In this document: piece after piece, positions 25,318 through 34,098 of the stretch
Position numbering within the stretch: the first letter of the stretch is position 1
Layout of the letters: every line of letters starts with the position of its first letter
Source: Pseudomonas sp. RC10
GTDB lineage: Bacteria > Pseudomonadota > Gammaproteobacteria > Pseudomonadales > Pseudomonadaceae
Assembly (NCBI RefSeq): GCF_038397775.1
Contig: NZ_CP151650.1
Location: forward strand, 806,001 to 870,000
DNA length: 64,000 nucleotides
Direction of reading: 5' to 3'
Notes under the pieces: model-generated
What the model saw: the letters and a program-made list of their open reading frames with translations, nothing else
Databases searched by the model: none
What the model was told of the DNA's origin: nothing
Made by a program: the position numbers and the translations under genes

Positions 25318-26667
25318 ATGCACATTCATATTCTGGGTATTTGCGGCACGTTCATGGGGTCGCTGGCGGTGCTCGCCAAGGATCTGGGCCATAAAGTCAC
25401 GGGCTCCGACGCCAACGTCTATCCGCCGATGAGCACACAGCTCGAAGCGCAGGGCATTGAGTTAATGCAGGGTTACGACCCTTCCCAGCTCGATCCCGCG
25501 CCGGATCTGGTGGTGGTCGGCAACGCCATGTCGCGGGGCAACCCGGCTGTGGAATACGTTCTGAACAAAGGCCTGCCGTACGTTTCCGGCCCTCAATGGC
25601 TGGCCGATCACGTGCTGCGCGGTCGCTGGGTGTTGGCGGTTGCAGGGACCCACGGCAAGACCACCACCAGCAGCATGCTCGCCTGGGTGCTGGAACACGC
25701 GGGTATGGCGCCGGGCTTTTTGATTGGCGGCGTGCCGCAGAATTTTTCCGTGTCCGCCCGTCTGGGAGACACGCCATTCTTCGTGGTTGAAGCCGACGAA
25801 TACGACAGCGCCTTCTTCGACAAACGCTCAAAGTTTGTTCACTACGGCCCGCGCACCGCGATCCTCAATAATCTTGAGTTCGATCACGCTGATATCTTCC
25901 CGGATCTGCCCGCCATCGAGCGTCAATTCCACCACTTGGTACGCACGATCCCGAGCGAAGGCCTGGTCATTCATCCGACCACAGAGCCTGCGCTGGAGCG
26001 TGTGATCAAAATGGGCTGCTGGACGCCGGTGCAAACCACTGGGCAGGGCGGTCAATGGCAGGCGAAGCTGCTCAGCGAAGATGGCTCGAAGTTCGAAGTG
26101 CTGTTCGAAGGCGTCGCGCAAGGCGTAGTCGATTGGGGCATGACCGGTCAGCACAACGTGGCCAACGCTTTGGCGACCCTGGCCGCTGCGCGCCATGTCG
26201 GCGTCGTGCCGCAGCAGGGCGTGGAGGCCCTGAGTGCGTTCAAGAGCGTGAAGCGCCGCATGGAGAAAGTCGCCGAGGTGCGCGGCATCACCATTTATGA
26301 CGACTTTGCTCACCATCCGACTGCTATCGCCACCACGCTGGACGGCCTGCGCAAGAAAGTCGGCGACGCGCCGATCATCGCCATCGTCGAGCCCCGCTCC
26401 AACTCCATGAAGCTCGGCGCGCATCGCGACGGCTTGCCAGAAAGCGTCGACCAGGCTGATCAGGTGGTCTGGTACGCCCCGGCCAATCTGGGCTGGGACC
26501 TGGCCGCAACCGCTGCGCTGTGCACAACCCCGTCGGTCGTCTGCGACACGCTGGACGCCATCATCGAGCGCGTGAAGAGCCAGGCTCAGCCCGGCACTCA
26601 CGTGGTGATCATGAGCAACGGCGGCTTCGGCGGGCTGCACGGCAAGCTGGCCGAGGCGCTGAAATGA
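25318..26667 (+). CDS. mpl: UDP-N-acetylmuramate:L-alanyl-gamma-D-glutamyl-meso-diaminopimelate ligase
   Basis: Murein-recycling ligase that joins the salvaged tripeptide directly to UDP-MurNAc in the cytosol, bypassing MurC-E. 449 residues in the Mur-ligase order: Rossmann-like N-domain from [15 protein letters not shown], central ATPase domain with GTHGKTTT at 110-117 and [13 protein letters not shown], and C-terminal domain with [11 protein letters not shown]. The ATG at 25318 gives the family start; longer frames run into the REP upstream. Its stop overlaps the ubiX start (ATGA, 26664-26667). The mpl-ubiX pairing is typical of Pseudomonas. Confidence 0.97.
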   Translation: MHIHILGICGTFMGSLAVLAKDLGHKVTGSDANVYPPMSTQLEAQGIELMQGYDPSQLDPAPDLVVVGNAMSRGNPAVEYVLNKGLPYVSGPQWLADHVLRGRWVLAVAGTHGKTTTSSMLAWVLEHAGMAPGFLIGGVPQNFSVSARLGDTPFFVVEADEYDSAFFDKRSKFVHYGPRTAILNNLEFDHADIFPDLPAIERQFHHLVRTIPSEGLVIHPTTEPALERVIKMGCWTPVQTTGQGGQWQAKLLSEDGSKFEVLFEGVAQGVVDWGMTGQHNVANALATLAAARHVGVVPQQGVEALSAFKSVKRRMEKVAEVRGITIYDDFAHHPTAIATTLDGLRKKVGDAPIIAIVEPRSNSMKLGAHRDGLPESVDQADQVVWYAPANLGWDLAATAALCTTPSVVCDTLDAIIERVKSQAQPGTHVVIMSNGGFGGLHGKLAEALK

Positions 26668-27293
26668 GCGGCCCGGAACGCATCACGCTGGCCATGACCG
26701 GTGCGTCCGGCGCGCAATACGGGCTGCGTTTGCTGGATTGCCTGGTGCGCGAAGACCGCGAAGTGCACTTCCTGATTTCCAAGGCGGCGCAGTTGGTAAT
26801 GGCGACTGAAACCGACGTCACGCTGCCGCCCAAGCCACAGATGATGCAGGCATTTCTGACCGAATACACCGGCGCGGCCGACGGTCAGATTCGCGTGTAC
26901 GGCAAGGAAGACTGGATGTCCCCTGTGGCGTCTGGCTCGGGCTCGCCAGCCGCGATGGTCGTGGTGCCGTGCTCGACCGGCACGTTGTCGGCCATCGCCA
27001 CCGGCGCCTGCAACAACCTGATCGAACGCGCCGCCGACGTGACGCTGAAGGAACGCCGCCAACTGATTCTGGTGCCTCGCGAGGCGCCGTTTTCCAGCAT
27101 TCACCTGGAGAACATGCTCAAGCTGTCGAACATGGGCGCGGTGATTCTTCCTGCGTCGCCTGGCTTCTATCACCAGCCGCAGACACTCGATGATCTGGTG
27201 GATTTTGTCGTGGCGCGGATTCTCAATCTGCTGAACATTCCTCAAGACATGCTGCCGCGTTGGGGCGAGCATCACTTTGGCGCCGATGAATAA
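26664..27293 (+). CDS. ubiX: Flavin prenyltransferase UbiX
   Basis: Makes prenylated FMN from FMN and dimethylallyl phosphate, the cofactor for the ubiquinone decarboxylase UbiD. 209 residues. FMN-binding segments: [19 protein letters not shown] (about 7-25), [20 protein letters not shown] (about 98-117) and [20 protein letters not shown] (about 136-155). The start overlaps the mpl stop by 4 bp, so translation is coupled; its own 3' end overlaps the yceK-like start by 8 bp. It acts as a dodecamer in the cytosol in studied homologues. Confidence 0.96.
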   Translation: MSGPERITLAMTGASGAQYGLRLLDCLVREDREVHFLISKAAQLVMATETDVTLPPKPQMMQAFLTEYTGAADGQIRVYGKEDWMSPVASGSGSPAAMVVVPCSTGTLSAIATGACNNLIERAADVTLKERRQLILVPREAPFSSIHLENMLKLSNMGAVILPASPGFYHQPQTLDDLVDFVVARILNLLNIPQDMLPRWGEHHFGADE

Positions 27294-27576
27294 GAAACTG
27301 TTTGTCCTCACCCTCGGGTTGGTCATGGCCACCGGTTGCTCGACCGTTCGCACGCTGGACGCCAATCAACCGGGCGCGCCGGTGGTGTATTCCGGCACTC
27401 GGCTGGACCTGTACGCGATTAATGGCGGGTGCTGCGAAAAGGACCGGTTCGGCGCCGAAGCCCCGGAATACCCGATGCTGGACCTGCCCGGCAGTGCGTT
27501 GCTGGACACCGTGCTGTTGCCGTTGTCCGTGCTGACGGCGCTGGGCGTGGGGTATGGGGCGACAGGGGGGCTGTAG
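27286..27576 (+). CDS. YceK/YidQ family lipoprotein
   Basis: 96 residues (DUF1375 family). The signal sequence [18 protein letters not shown] ends in a lipobox with the acylated cysteine at residue 18. Conserved features are [16 protein letters not shown] and a hydrophobic C-terminal segment [20 protein letters not shown]. It is a predicted outer- or inner-membrane lipoprotein of unknown role. It starts inside the last codons of ubiX (8-bp overlap) and closes the mpl-ubiX transcription unit. Confidence 0.85.
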   Translation: MNKKLFVLTLGLVMATGCSTVRTLDANQPGAPVVYSGTRLDLYAINGGCCEKDRFGAEAPEYPMLDLPGSALLDTVLLPLSVLTALGVGYGATGGL

Positions 27577-27609
27577 ATGTCGCGACACTGTAGGGGTAAG
27601 TGGCCTGAT

Positions 27610-28251
27610 TTACTTCCCTAGCCTTCGCAATTCATCCGACTCCACAATCCGCACCCCATCCTGTTCTTCCAGCGCCAGCCGCCACAGCGCGCGAGCCAGA
27701 TTGCACGCTTCGATGCCGCCGTATTTGCCCGGAATCAACTTGGCGATGGGCGCCGCCAGTTGTTCCACCAGACGCTGATCCTCACGTTCGCCAATCAACA
27801 GCGAAGGGCGGGCGATGGTCAGTTGCGGCCAGTTCTGTTCCTTGAGCGCTTCCTCCATTTCGCCCTTTACGCGGCTGTAGAAAATGCTCGATTCGGGGTC
27901 GGCATTTACCGCGCTGATCACCAGCAAATGACGCGCGCCGAGTTCGCGGGCGCGTTTGCCGAAGGCGACGACCATGTCCATGTCCACCGCCCGGAAGGCG
28001 TCTTGCGAACCGGCTTGCTTGATCGTGCTGCCCAGGCAGCAGAAGGCGATATCGACCCGACCGCCCAATTGGGCCAGCAGCGAGGTGAAATCACCGACAG
28101 GGTTTTCCAAGTGGGGATGCTCAGCCAGCGGTCTGCGGCTGGGGGCCAATACACGGCTGACAGTGGGTTCGGCGAGCAGACGGTCGAGCAAGTGTTCCCC
28201 CGTCAAACCCGTCGCTCCGGCAAGCAGGATGTGTTGCGGCGTCAAGTACAT
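27610..28251 (-). CDS. NAD(P)-binding Rossmann-fold oxidoreductase (HTATIP2/YbjT-like)
   Basis: 213-residue short protein with an atypical SDR fold. The dinucleotide loop is [19 protein letters not shown] (about 8-26). [20 protein letters not shown] (about 63-82), [27 protein letters not shown] with a Tyr-x-x-x-Lys-like YSRVK (about 120-124), and [16 protein letters not shown] (about 145) match the TIP30/semialdehyde-dehydrogenase-like group. The start MYLTPQH is chosen; an ATG 30 nt upstream gives an unconserved lead. Substrate unknown. Convergent with the yceK-like gene. Confidence 0.85.
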   Translation of the reverse strand: MYLTPQHILLAGATGLTGEHLLDRLLAEPTVSRVLAPSRRPLAEHPHLENPVGDFTSLLAQLGGRVDIAFCCLGSTIKQAGSQDAFRAVDMDMVVAFGKRARELGARHLLVISAVNADPESSIFYSRVKGEMEEALKEQNWPQLTIARPSLLIGEREDQRLVEQLAAPIAKLIPGKYGGIEACNLARALWRLALEEQDGVRIVESDELRRLGK

Positions 28252-28363
28252 GGTCGTTCTCCCTTGATACGCCACAAGCATAGGCGCTCTAACGCAACAG
28301 ACTGCGCAGCGACCGGGCTGGTTTCACAAAAGCCGTGAAATATTCATCCAGACTGCCTGACCG

Positions 28364-30058
28364 TTAACGTTTGACGGTATTCAACGCTCGCTCTGCCTGG
28401 CTCTTGCGCAGCTTCTGCCAGTGGGCGATGACGCCTTTTGGTGCCCAGATCTGCGGTTCGGAGGCTTCGAAGTTTTCTTCGATTTCCCGCTGCGCGACGA
28501 TGGCTTTGGCGCTGTCGAAAGCCTGTTGCAAATCGTCGGTTTCCACCAATGCCTTGCCGAACAACGCTTCGCCGAAGTACGTGAAATCGGCCTCTTCCGA
28601 GCAGCCAAACGACACGCGATCTTCCCGTGAGGCTGTGATGACCATGGTTTTGTCGTCTTTGATCGCGGGGATGAAGCCGCCGGAATAGCAGGCCGACACG
28701 ACAACCACCTTGTCGCGATTCTTCAACGGGGCCAGGAGCCCCGCCATTTCGTTCGCCGGCAAGTCCGACAGCTCCAGTCGTGGCTGATCCAGCACCAGTT
28801 CGTGCTCATGCGTGCCGTGGCTGGTGAGGTAAATGAAGATCAAGTCTTCAGGGCCGCTGCGCTGCGCGAGGGTTTGCACGGCGCGGGAGATGTTCTCGCG
28901 GGTGGCCATTGGACGGTCGGCCATGTGGTCACGGTGATTGACCAGCTCGATCTGCCCAAATGCGCCGAAGCGGGAGGCCAGCAGTTTGTTGACGTAATCG
29001 GCTTCGCGCATGAACACGCTCTGCTTCCCGTCGCCGCCCACCACCAGGCTGTACAGCTCGACGGCAGGTGTCGAGGCCGGAACCGCCGCCAGGGTTTTGT
29101 CCAAAAGCGGGCCTTGGGCGAGCAATCCGGTTTCCAAAGGATCGGGCAGCAGCTTGCCCATTGCATCGCGCACGCGCTGGCCGTTGGACCAGGTGCCGCT
29201 TTGGACACTGCCGTCCGCCGAGGTCAGCACGCCTGAGCCTTGGTAGTTGTCGTTGTCGAATCGGCCCACGTAGACGCTTCCGTCAGGGAGCTGCAAACGG
29301 CCTTCGCCCGCGAAACGCCAGTTTTGAAACTGGCCCTGATAGTTGGTGCCGTCAGCGCCGATCAACTCGCCCTTGCCCGAAAAGGCGCCATCCTTGAACT
29401 GCCCGGACCACACGTCGCCATCGGCGTTTTCGTAGCGGCCGCGTCCGTTCAATTGGTTGTCGTGAAAGCCGCCGACGTACTGGTCGCCATCGGCGCTGGT
29501 GAAGTTGCCGACGCCCTGCAACTGGCCGTTGACGAACTTGCCGCTGAACTGATTCCCCGCGGCGTCGCTGCGCTGGCCTTCGCCGTTGGGTTTGCCGTGG
29601 GCGAATTCGCCTTGATATTCGCTGCCGTCTTCCAGCACGAGATGACCCGGCCCGTCGTACAGGTCGGCCTTGAACTGACCGCGATAGCTCATGCCGTGCT
29701 CTTTGAGCGTGCCTTCGCCGTCACGGCGCCCCAGTTTGTAGCCGCCAACGTAGCTGCCCGCGCTGGTGGTCAACTGACCCGGACCTTGAAACAGACCATC
29801 CTGAAAGCCGCCTTTATAGACGTCGCCGTTGCTGGCGTGCCACTCGCCCTGGCCGTTCCACTGACCGTTCCTGAACTCCCCGGCGTACCAGCTGCCGTTT
29901 GGGTAGTCGATGCGGCCCTTGCCTTGCAATACGCCATTGATCACCTCGCCGCGATAGCGACCGCCATCGGGCAGGCGTGCGTCAGGCGGCAATATCGATT
30001 CGCCGTCACCGCATGCGGTAATCAGAAGGGTCAGTGCCAGGGGGGCAAGCGCGCGCAT
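28364..30058 (-). CDS. MORN-repeat lipoprotein with C13 (caspase-like) peptidase domain
   Basis: 564 residues. A lipoprotein signal MRALAPLALTLLITAC places the acylated cysteine at residue 16. Residues about 33-295 hold eleven or so MORN repeats (pattern G-x-Y-x-G-x-F-x-x-G-x-x-x-G-x-G). A C13/legumain-like peptidase domain fills about 330-545: catalytic H414 in IYLTSHGTHEHE and C457 in VVVSACYSGGF. The cysteine is in the usual ACYSGG context, so activity is likely. Exported, membrane-anchored, probably periplasmic-facing. Neighbours give no function; it stands alone between an oxidoreductase and a MaoC gene. Such proteins are conserved in Pseudomonas but, to my knowledge, uncharacterised. 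Confidence 0.88.
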   Translation of the reverse strand: MRALAPLALTLLITACGDGESILPPDARLPDGGRYRGEVINGVLQGKGRIDYPNGSWYAGEFRNGQWNGQGEWHASNGDVYKGGFQDGLFQGPGQLTTSAGSYVGGYKLGRRDGEGTLKEHGMSYRGQFKADLYDGPGHLVLEDGSEYQGEFAHGKPNGEGQRSDAAGNQFSGKFVNGQLQGVGNFTSADGDQYVGGFHDNQLNGRGRYENADGDVWSGQFKDGAFSGKGELIGADGTNYQGQFQNWRFAGEGRLQLPDGSVYVGRFDNDNYQGSGVLTSADGSVQSGTWSNGQRVRDAMGKLLPDPLETGLLAQGPLLDKTLAAVPASTPAVELYSLVVGGDGKQSVFMREADYVNKLLASRFGAFGQIELVNHRDHMADRPMATRENISRAVQTLAQRSGPEDLIFIYLTSHGTHEHELVLDQPRLELSDLPANEMAGLLAPLKNRDKVVVVSACYSGGFIPAIKDDKTMVITASREDRVSFGCSEEADFTYFGEALFGKALVETDDLQQAFDSAKAIVAQREIEENFEASEPQIWAPKGVIAHWQKLRKSQAERALNTVKR

Positions 30059-30158
30059 GGTAAATCCCGAAAAAGAGGTATTTCGGCGTGATCGGACCGC
30101 GAACTTGTGTCCAGTCGCTCACACAGCCGCGCCGAGTATGCCGCAGCCGGGAAGCGTC

Positions 30159-30186
30159 ATGAAACAGTCAGTTACGACTGTTTCAT
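30159..30186. terminator. Stem-loop downstream of the MaoC gene
   Basis: ATGAAACAGTC and GACTGTTTCAT form a perfect 11-bp stem with a 6-nt loop, 12 bp beyond the MaoC stop. T-rich sequence flanks it on the plus side only. It probably ends the MaoC transcript before the MORN-peptidase gene. Confidence 0.5.
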
Positions 30187-30198
30187 GTTTTGTGAGGT

Positions 30199-30654
30199 TT
30201 ATACGAAGCAGAGCGACAGCGGTTCGGCGATGAAGGCGGGCTTGTCCTGACCTTCGATTTCCAGCGTTGCGGTGGCTTTGAGCAGCCACTGGCCGGGCTT
30301 CTTCTCGGTAACTTCGGCGAGGGTAACTTTTAGACGAACGCGCGAGTCGACTTTCACTGGCTGGATGAAACGAACGCTGTCCAGCCCATAGTTCACCGCC
30401 ATCTTCATGCCTTCGGGCATCACCAGCAGCGACTCCATCAGTTTCGGCATCAGCGAGAGTGAGAGGAAGCCGTGGGCGATGGTCGACCCAAACGGCGTTT
30501 GCGCGGCCTTGACCGGATCGACGTGAATGAACTGAAAGTCGCCAGTGGCTTCAGCGAACAGGTTGATGCGCGCCTGGTCGATCAGCAGCCAGTCGGAACT
30601 TCCCAGTTCCTTGCCTTCATAGCGCTTCAGTTCTGCAACGGGTACATAGGGCAT
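30199..30654 (-). CDS. MaoC family dehydratase ((R)-specific enoyl-CoA hydratase-like)
   Basis: 151-residue hot-dog-fold protein. The hydratase-2 motif is present: FAEATGDFQFIHVDPVKA (about 33-50), in which the Asp/His pair would be D38 and H44, then GSTIAHGFLSLSL (about 56-68). Members hydrate trans-2-enoyl-CoA to (R)-3-hydroxyacyl-CoA, linking beta-oxidation to polyhydroxyalkanoates or signals. AAGGAG lies before the ATG. Single gene; a REP element separates it from the lrgAB pair. Confidence 0.9.
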   Translation of the reverse strand: MPYVPVAELKRYEGKELGSSDWLLIDQARINLFAEATGDFQFIHVDPVKAAQTPFGSTIAHGFLSLSLMPKLMESLLVMPEGMKMAVNYGLDSVRFIQPVKVDSRVRLKVTLAEVTEKKPGQWLLKATATLEIEGQDKPAFIAEPLSLCFV

Positions 30655-30746
30655 CGATACTCTCCTTGTGGATCGGTGGTGTTTTTCAATCTGACGCGGC
30701 GACCGGCGCTTTTATTGCTTCACTCTTTAAGAGTCGCAGCTGATTT

Positions 30747-30835
30747 TGTAGGAGTGAGCTTGCTCGCGATAGCGGTGTGCCTGTCACAGATTTGTCGCCT
30801 GACACACCGCTATCGCGAGCAAGCTCACTCCTACA
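30747..30835. repeat. REP palindrome, GTGAGCTTGCTCGCGAT type
   Basis: Left arm TGTAGGAGTGAGCTTGCTCG then CGATAGCGGTGTG; right arm CACACCGCTATCG then CGAGCAAGCTCACTCCTACA. The arms are almost perfect over 33 bp. It is the main content of the 315-bp gap 30655-30969. Confidence 0.92.
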
Positions 30836-30936
30836 GGGATGATGTGCTCCGGGCTAAAGATCAGCACGCCGCCCGAGGTTGGTCAAGAATCCTGCACCCC
30901 GCGAATACCGTCTCATAGGCCGGTGGGCGGCGTGCT

Positions 30937-30942
30937 TATAAT
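30937..30942 (+). promoter_or_regulatory. Likely -10 element of the lrgAB-like promoter
   Basis: TATAAT, 28 bp before the start of the LrgA-like gene. No convincing -35 hexamer is visible. Confidence 0.35.
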
Positions 30943-30969
30943 GTTGCCGCGAATTGGCTGGAGTTTTTT

Positions 30970-31332
30970 ATGTTGTTGAGAGGCCTGACATGGCTTGTGC
31001 TGTTCCAGTTGGTGGGAACCGCGTTGAATCATTTGTTTCTGTCGATACTGCCGGGGCCGATCATCGGTCTGGTGCTGTTGATGACTTACCTGATGATCCG
31101 GGGTGAGGTCAGCGAACCCATCAGTCTCGCCGCCAGTAGTCTGCTGCGCTATTTGCCTTTGTTGCTGGTGCCGCCCGCCGTGGGCGTCATGGTCTACGCC
31201 AGTCAGATCGCTGACGATTTCTGGGCCATTGTAGGGTCACTGGTGTTGTCGTTAATGATCTCGCTCACGTTTGCGGGCTGGCTGATGCAGAAACTCATTG
31301 ACCGCCAGTCCGCGCGCCGGGAGCCATCATGA
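30970..31332 (+). CDS. CidA/LrgA family membrane protein
   Basis: 120 residues, four hydrophobic spans, with the family block LSILPGPIIGLVLLM (about 25-39). CidA/LrgA proteins are small holin-like proteins implicated in murein-hydrolase control and by-product transport (pyruvate in some bacteria). A weak AGT-type RBS precedes the ATG. Its stop overlaps the partner start by 4 bp (ATGA at 31329-31332), so the two are translationally coupled. Confidence 0.92.
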   Translation: MLLRGLTWLVLFQLVGTALNHLFLSILPGPIIGLVLLMTYLMIRGEVSEPISLAASSLLRYLPLLLVPPAVGVMVYASQIADDFWAIVGSLVLSLMISLTFAGWLMQKLIDRQSARREPS

Positions 31333-32045
31333 ATCTGGATTGGCAAGGCGCCTGGCTGTCAGTGATTCACCACCCGCTGTTCGGCATCGCGATCACCCTG
31401 GGGGCCTATCAGCTGGTGCTGGCGGGCTATGAGAAAACCCGCTGGGTCTTTTTGCAGCCGGTGCTGGTGTCGATGATCGTTGTCATCGGCGTGCTGGTCG
31501 GGTGCGGCCTGGAATACGTTGAATACCGTAAAAGCACTGAAATCCTCAGCATCCTGCTCGGCCCCGCCACGGTGGCGCTGGCGGTGCCGCTGTACTTGAA
31601 TCTGCGGCGGATTCGGCAGTTGTTCTGGCCGGTCTTGACTACGCTGGTGATTGGCGGCGTGGTGGCGACCGGTTTGTGCCTGATGATCGGGTGGGGGCTG
31701 GGCGCCAATCACATGATCCTGATGACCATGGCGCCGAAGTCGGTCACCTCGCCGATCGCCATGCTGGTGGCCGAGCAGATTGGCGGCGTGGCGGCGCTGG
31801 CAGCGGTTTTCGTGTTGATCACCGGCGTCATTGGAGGCATATTCGGCCCGGGCCTGTTGACCCTCGCGGGCGTGCACAGCCCTGAAGCGAGAGGCATGGC
31901 GTTGGGGCTGACGGCGCACGCGGTCGGCACCTCGGCCGCATTGCAGGAAGGCGAAGAGTGCGGGGCCTTTGCGGCGCTCGCCATGAGTTTGATGGGTGTC
32001 GCCACGGCGCTGTTCCTGCCGCTGGCGGTGTCTCTGGTTGCTTGA
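31329..32045 (+). CDS. LrgB/CidB family membrane protein
   Basis: 238 residues with about seven membrane spans. The family signature LMTMAPKSVTSPIAMLVAEQ lies at about 134-153 and the C-terminal ARGMALGLTAHAVGTSAAL block at about 187-205. It is the coupled partner of the CidA/LrgA gene; the pair acts together at the inner membrane. A LON-domain gene follows after 24 bp, perhaps in the same transcript. Confidence 0.93.
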   Translation: MNLDWQGAWLSVIHHPLFGIAITLGAYQLVLAGYEKTRWVFLQPVLVSMIVVIGVLVGCGLEYVEYRKSTEILSILLGPATVALAVPLYLNLRRIRQLFWPVLTTLVIGGVVATGLCLMIGWGLGANHMILMTMAPKSVTSPIAMLVAEQIGGVAALAAVFVLITGVIGGIFGPGLLTLAGVHSPEARGMALGLTAHAVGTSAALQEGEECGAFAALAMSLMGVATALFLPLAVSLVA

Positions 32046-32069
32046 AGATGGGTGCTTGAGGGTAGGTCT

Positions 32070-32660
32070 ATGTCGTTGCCGCTGTTTCCGCTGAACGCCG
32101 TGCTCTTTCCGGGGTGTGTACTCGATTTGCAGATTTTCGAGGCGCGCTACCTGGACATGATCAGCCGCTGCATGAAGCAGGGTGAAGGCTTCGGCGTGGT
32201 GTGCATCACCGAGGGCAGTGAAGTCGGTGACGTGCCTGAAGGATTCTCGCAGGTCGGTTGCGAAGCACTGGTGACTGACTTTCAACAGCAGGACAACGGC
32301 TTGCTGGGCATTCGCGTAGTGGGCGGTCGACGTTTCCGTGTTGTCAGCGCCGAGGCCCAGCGCGACAACCTGTTGTTGGCGGACGTCGAGTGGCTGGAAG
32401 AGCCGCAGGACAAGCCGTTGCAGGAAGAAGATGACGATCTGGTCGCGTTGCTGGCCGCTCTGGCCGAACATCCGATGGTGGCGGCATTGAACATGGGGCT
32501 CACGGCCAGTGGGCAGCAATCATTGTCGAACCAGTTGGCGTACCTGCTGCCGTTCGCGGAAGAAGACAAGATCGAACTGCTGGAAATAGACGACGCCGAA
32601 GAGCGGCTCGATGCGATTCAGGACCTGCTCGATGAGATGCAGGGGGATATGCAAGCCTGA
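32070..32660 (+). CDS. LON peptidase substrate-binding domain protein
   Basis: 196 residues comprising only the N-terminal substrate-recognition (LAN) domain of Lon: LPLFPLNAVLFPGCVLDLQI at residues 3-22, FEARYLDMI, GFGVVCITEG, RRFRVVS. The AAA+ and peptidase parts are absent, as is normal for this stand-alone family. The start MSLPLFPL is favoured over one 18 nt upstream. It probably acts as a substrate adaptor or independent binder; no experimental role is known to me. Co-directional with the lrgAB pair. Confidence 0.9.
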   Translation: MSLPLFPLNAVLFPGCVLDLQIFEARYLDMISRCMKQGEGFGVVCITEGSEVGDVPEGFSQVGCEALVTDFQQQDNGLLGIRVVGGRRFRVVSAEAQRDNLLLADVEWLEEPQDKPLQEEDDDLVALLAALAEHPMVAALNMGLTASGQQSLSNQLAYLLPFAEEDKIELLEIDDAEERLDAIQDLLDEMQGDMQA

Positions 32661-32676
32661 CTTGCATGCACTCCCC

Positions 32677-32764
32677 TGTGGGAGTGAGCTTGCTCGCGAT
32701 GACGGCAGGTCATTCAATCCATCTGTGCCTGCCACACCTGATCGCGAGCAAGCTCACTCCTACA
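32677..32764. repeat. REP palindrome, GTGAGCTTGCTCGCGAT type
   Basis: Left arm TGTGGGAGTGAGCTTGCTCG, right arm CGCGAGCAAGCTCACTCCTA then CA. It lies between the convergent LON-domain and DedA-PAP2 genes. Confidence 0.9.
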
Positions 32765-32778
32765 TGTTCAGCGCTGCG

Positions 32779-34095
32779 TCAGTATTCGTACCTGATCAAC
32801 CCATGGGTCAGCGAATGCGCCGCAAACCCACCTAACACCAGAACGATCGCTGGCAATATCAACCACCACACCCGCAACGGCAGCGCAGGCAACGACTGTT
32901 TGTTCTGCACGAATGCCAGGCTCGTCGCGCAGGTAAAAAACGCCAGCAGCATCCCCGCCAGCACATCCGTAGGCCAGTGCACGCCCAGATAAACCCGCGA
33001 CACGCAAATCGACGCCGCCGGGATCACCCCCAGCGCCAGCCACGTCAATCGCAATCGCGCCGGTTGCCCGCGACCCGCCAGCACTGCCAGCGTCATGAAC
33101 AGCGCAAACGAAGCCGAAGCATGTCCGCTGGGCATGCTGTACGTCACCAGTGGCTCGGCAAGAACCTCGGGGCGGGCACGAGCGAAGGTGTTTTTCATGG
33201 TCTGGTTGAGGATGGCCGCACCCAGCGTCGTCGAGCAGGCGAAGATCGCATGACGCCACTGGCGGGTGGCCACCAGAATGAGCAGCAGCACGGCAGCTGC
33301 ACAAAACTGGGTTCTGAAATCCCCCAAGCCAGTCACCAGCACCACGAAGTTTTCCGCGGCGGCGCTGCGATGCTCCTGCACCAATGTCATGACGCCTTGG
33401 TCGAGGTGCGCCAGATACGGCCAGCCGAGAAACACCGCGATCAGCAGGATCAAGCTGAGCACGGCGATCAGCCGAATGGCGTAGGGCTTGCCTTGCACGC
33501 TGGCATGAATGGCGACGCCCAGGGACACCGCCAGCGCGGCAGCGACCACGCCGGCCTCGGGCCAGAAGCCTTCCGGCAGCGGCAAGCGAAAGGCTGCCCC
33601 GGTCGCCCAGCCGGGCAGGATGTACGCCACCGACCAGCCCGCCGCCGCGATGACGCTGACGGCCGCGAAGCGCACGAACGGCATGTCGCACATCCCGGCC
33701 ACCATCGGCAGCATGGGGCGCAATGGACCAATGAAGCGACCGACCAGAAGGCTTGCGATGCCGTAGCGCTGAAAGTAGGTCTCCGCCCCCGCGATCCATT
33801 CGGGGTGATGCCTCAATCCAGGAAGCCGTCGAATGTTCTGGTGGAAACGTCGCCCCAGAAAGTAAGAAATGAAGTCACCCAGCAAACCGCCGAGGAAACC
33901 CAGCAGCAGCGCTTCGCTCAGGGGCAGGATGCCACTGCCCGCCAATGCGGCGATCGCGAACAGCGCGACGGTGCCGGGCACGATGATTCCAGCAATGGCC
34001 ATGCATTCGAGAAACGACACGAGAAAGACCGCTGCGCCCAGCCAGGAGGGGTTGGCGCTCAGCCATGAAGTAATGCCGTCGAGCCATGAGCCCAT
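32779..34095 (-). CDS. Fusion of DedA-type and PAP2-type phosphatase domains
   Basis: 438-residue inner-membrane protein with two domains. Residues 1-200 form a DedA/VTT domain (FLECMAIAGIIVPGTVALFA at 28-47, LLGDFISYFLGR at 71-82, VGRFIGPLRPMLPMVAGM at 118-135). Residues 205-400 form a PAP2 lipid phosphatase with all three motifs: K301-x6-R308-P309 (KNTFARARP), PSGH (322-325) and S366-R367...H373...D377 (SRVYLGVHWPTD). The DedA part may flip and the PAP2 part dephosphorylate an undecaprenyl or phosphatidic lipid; this coupling is inferred. Such fusions are known in proteobacteria. Single gene, 3 bp from the mpg stop side. Confidence 0.92.
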   Translation of the reverse strand: MGSWLDGITSWLSANPSWLGAAVFLVSFLECMAIAGIIVPGTVALFAIAALAGSGILPLSEALLLGFLGGLLGDFISYFLGRRFHQNIRRLPGLRHHPEWIAGAETYFQRYGIASLLVGRFIGPLRPMLPMVAGMCDMPFVRFAAVSVIAAAGWSVAYILPGWATGAAFRLPLPEGFWPEAGVVAAALAVSLGVAIHASVQGKPYAIRLIAVLSLILLIAVFLGWPYLAHLDQGVMTLVQEHRSAAAENFVVLVTGLGDFRTQFCAAAVLLLILVATRQWRHAIFACSTTLGAAILNQTMKNTFARARPEVLAEPLVTYSMPSGHASASFALFMTLAVLAGRGQPARLRLTWLALGVIPAASICVSRVYLGVHWPTDVLAGMLLAFFTCATSLAFVQNKQSLPALPLRVWWLILPAIVLVLGGFAAHSLTHGLIRYEY

Positions 34096-34098
34096 GGG

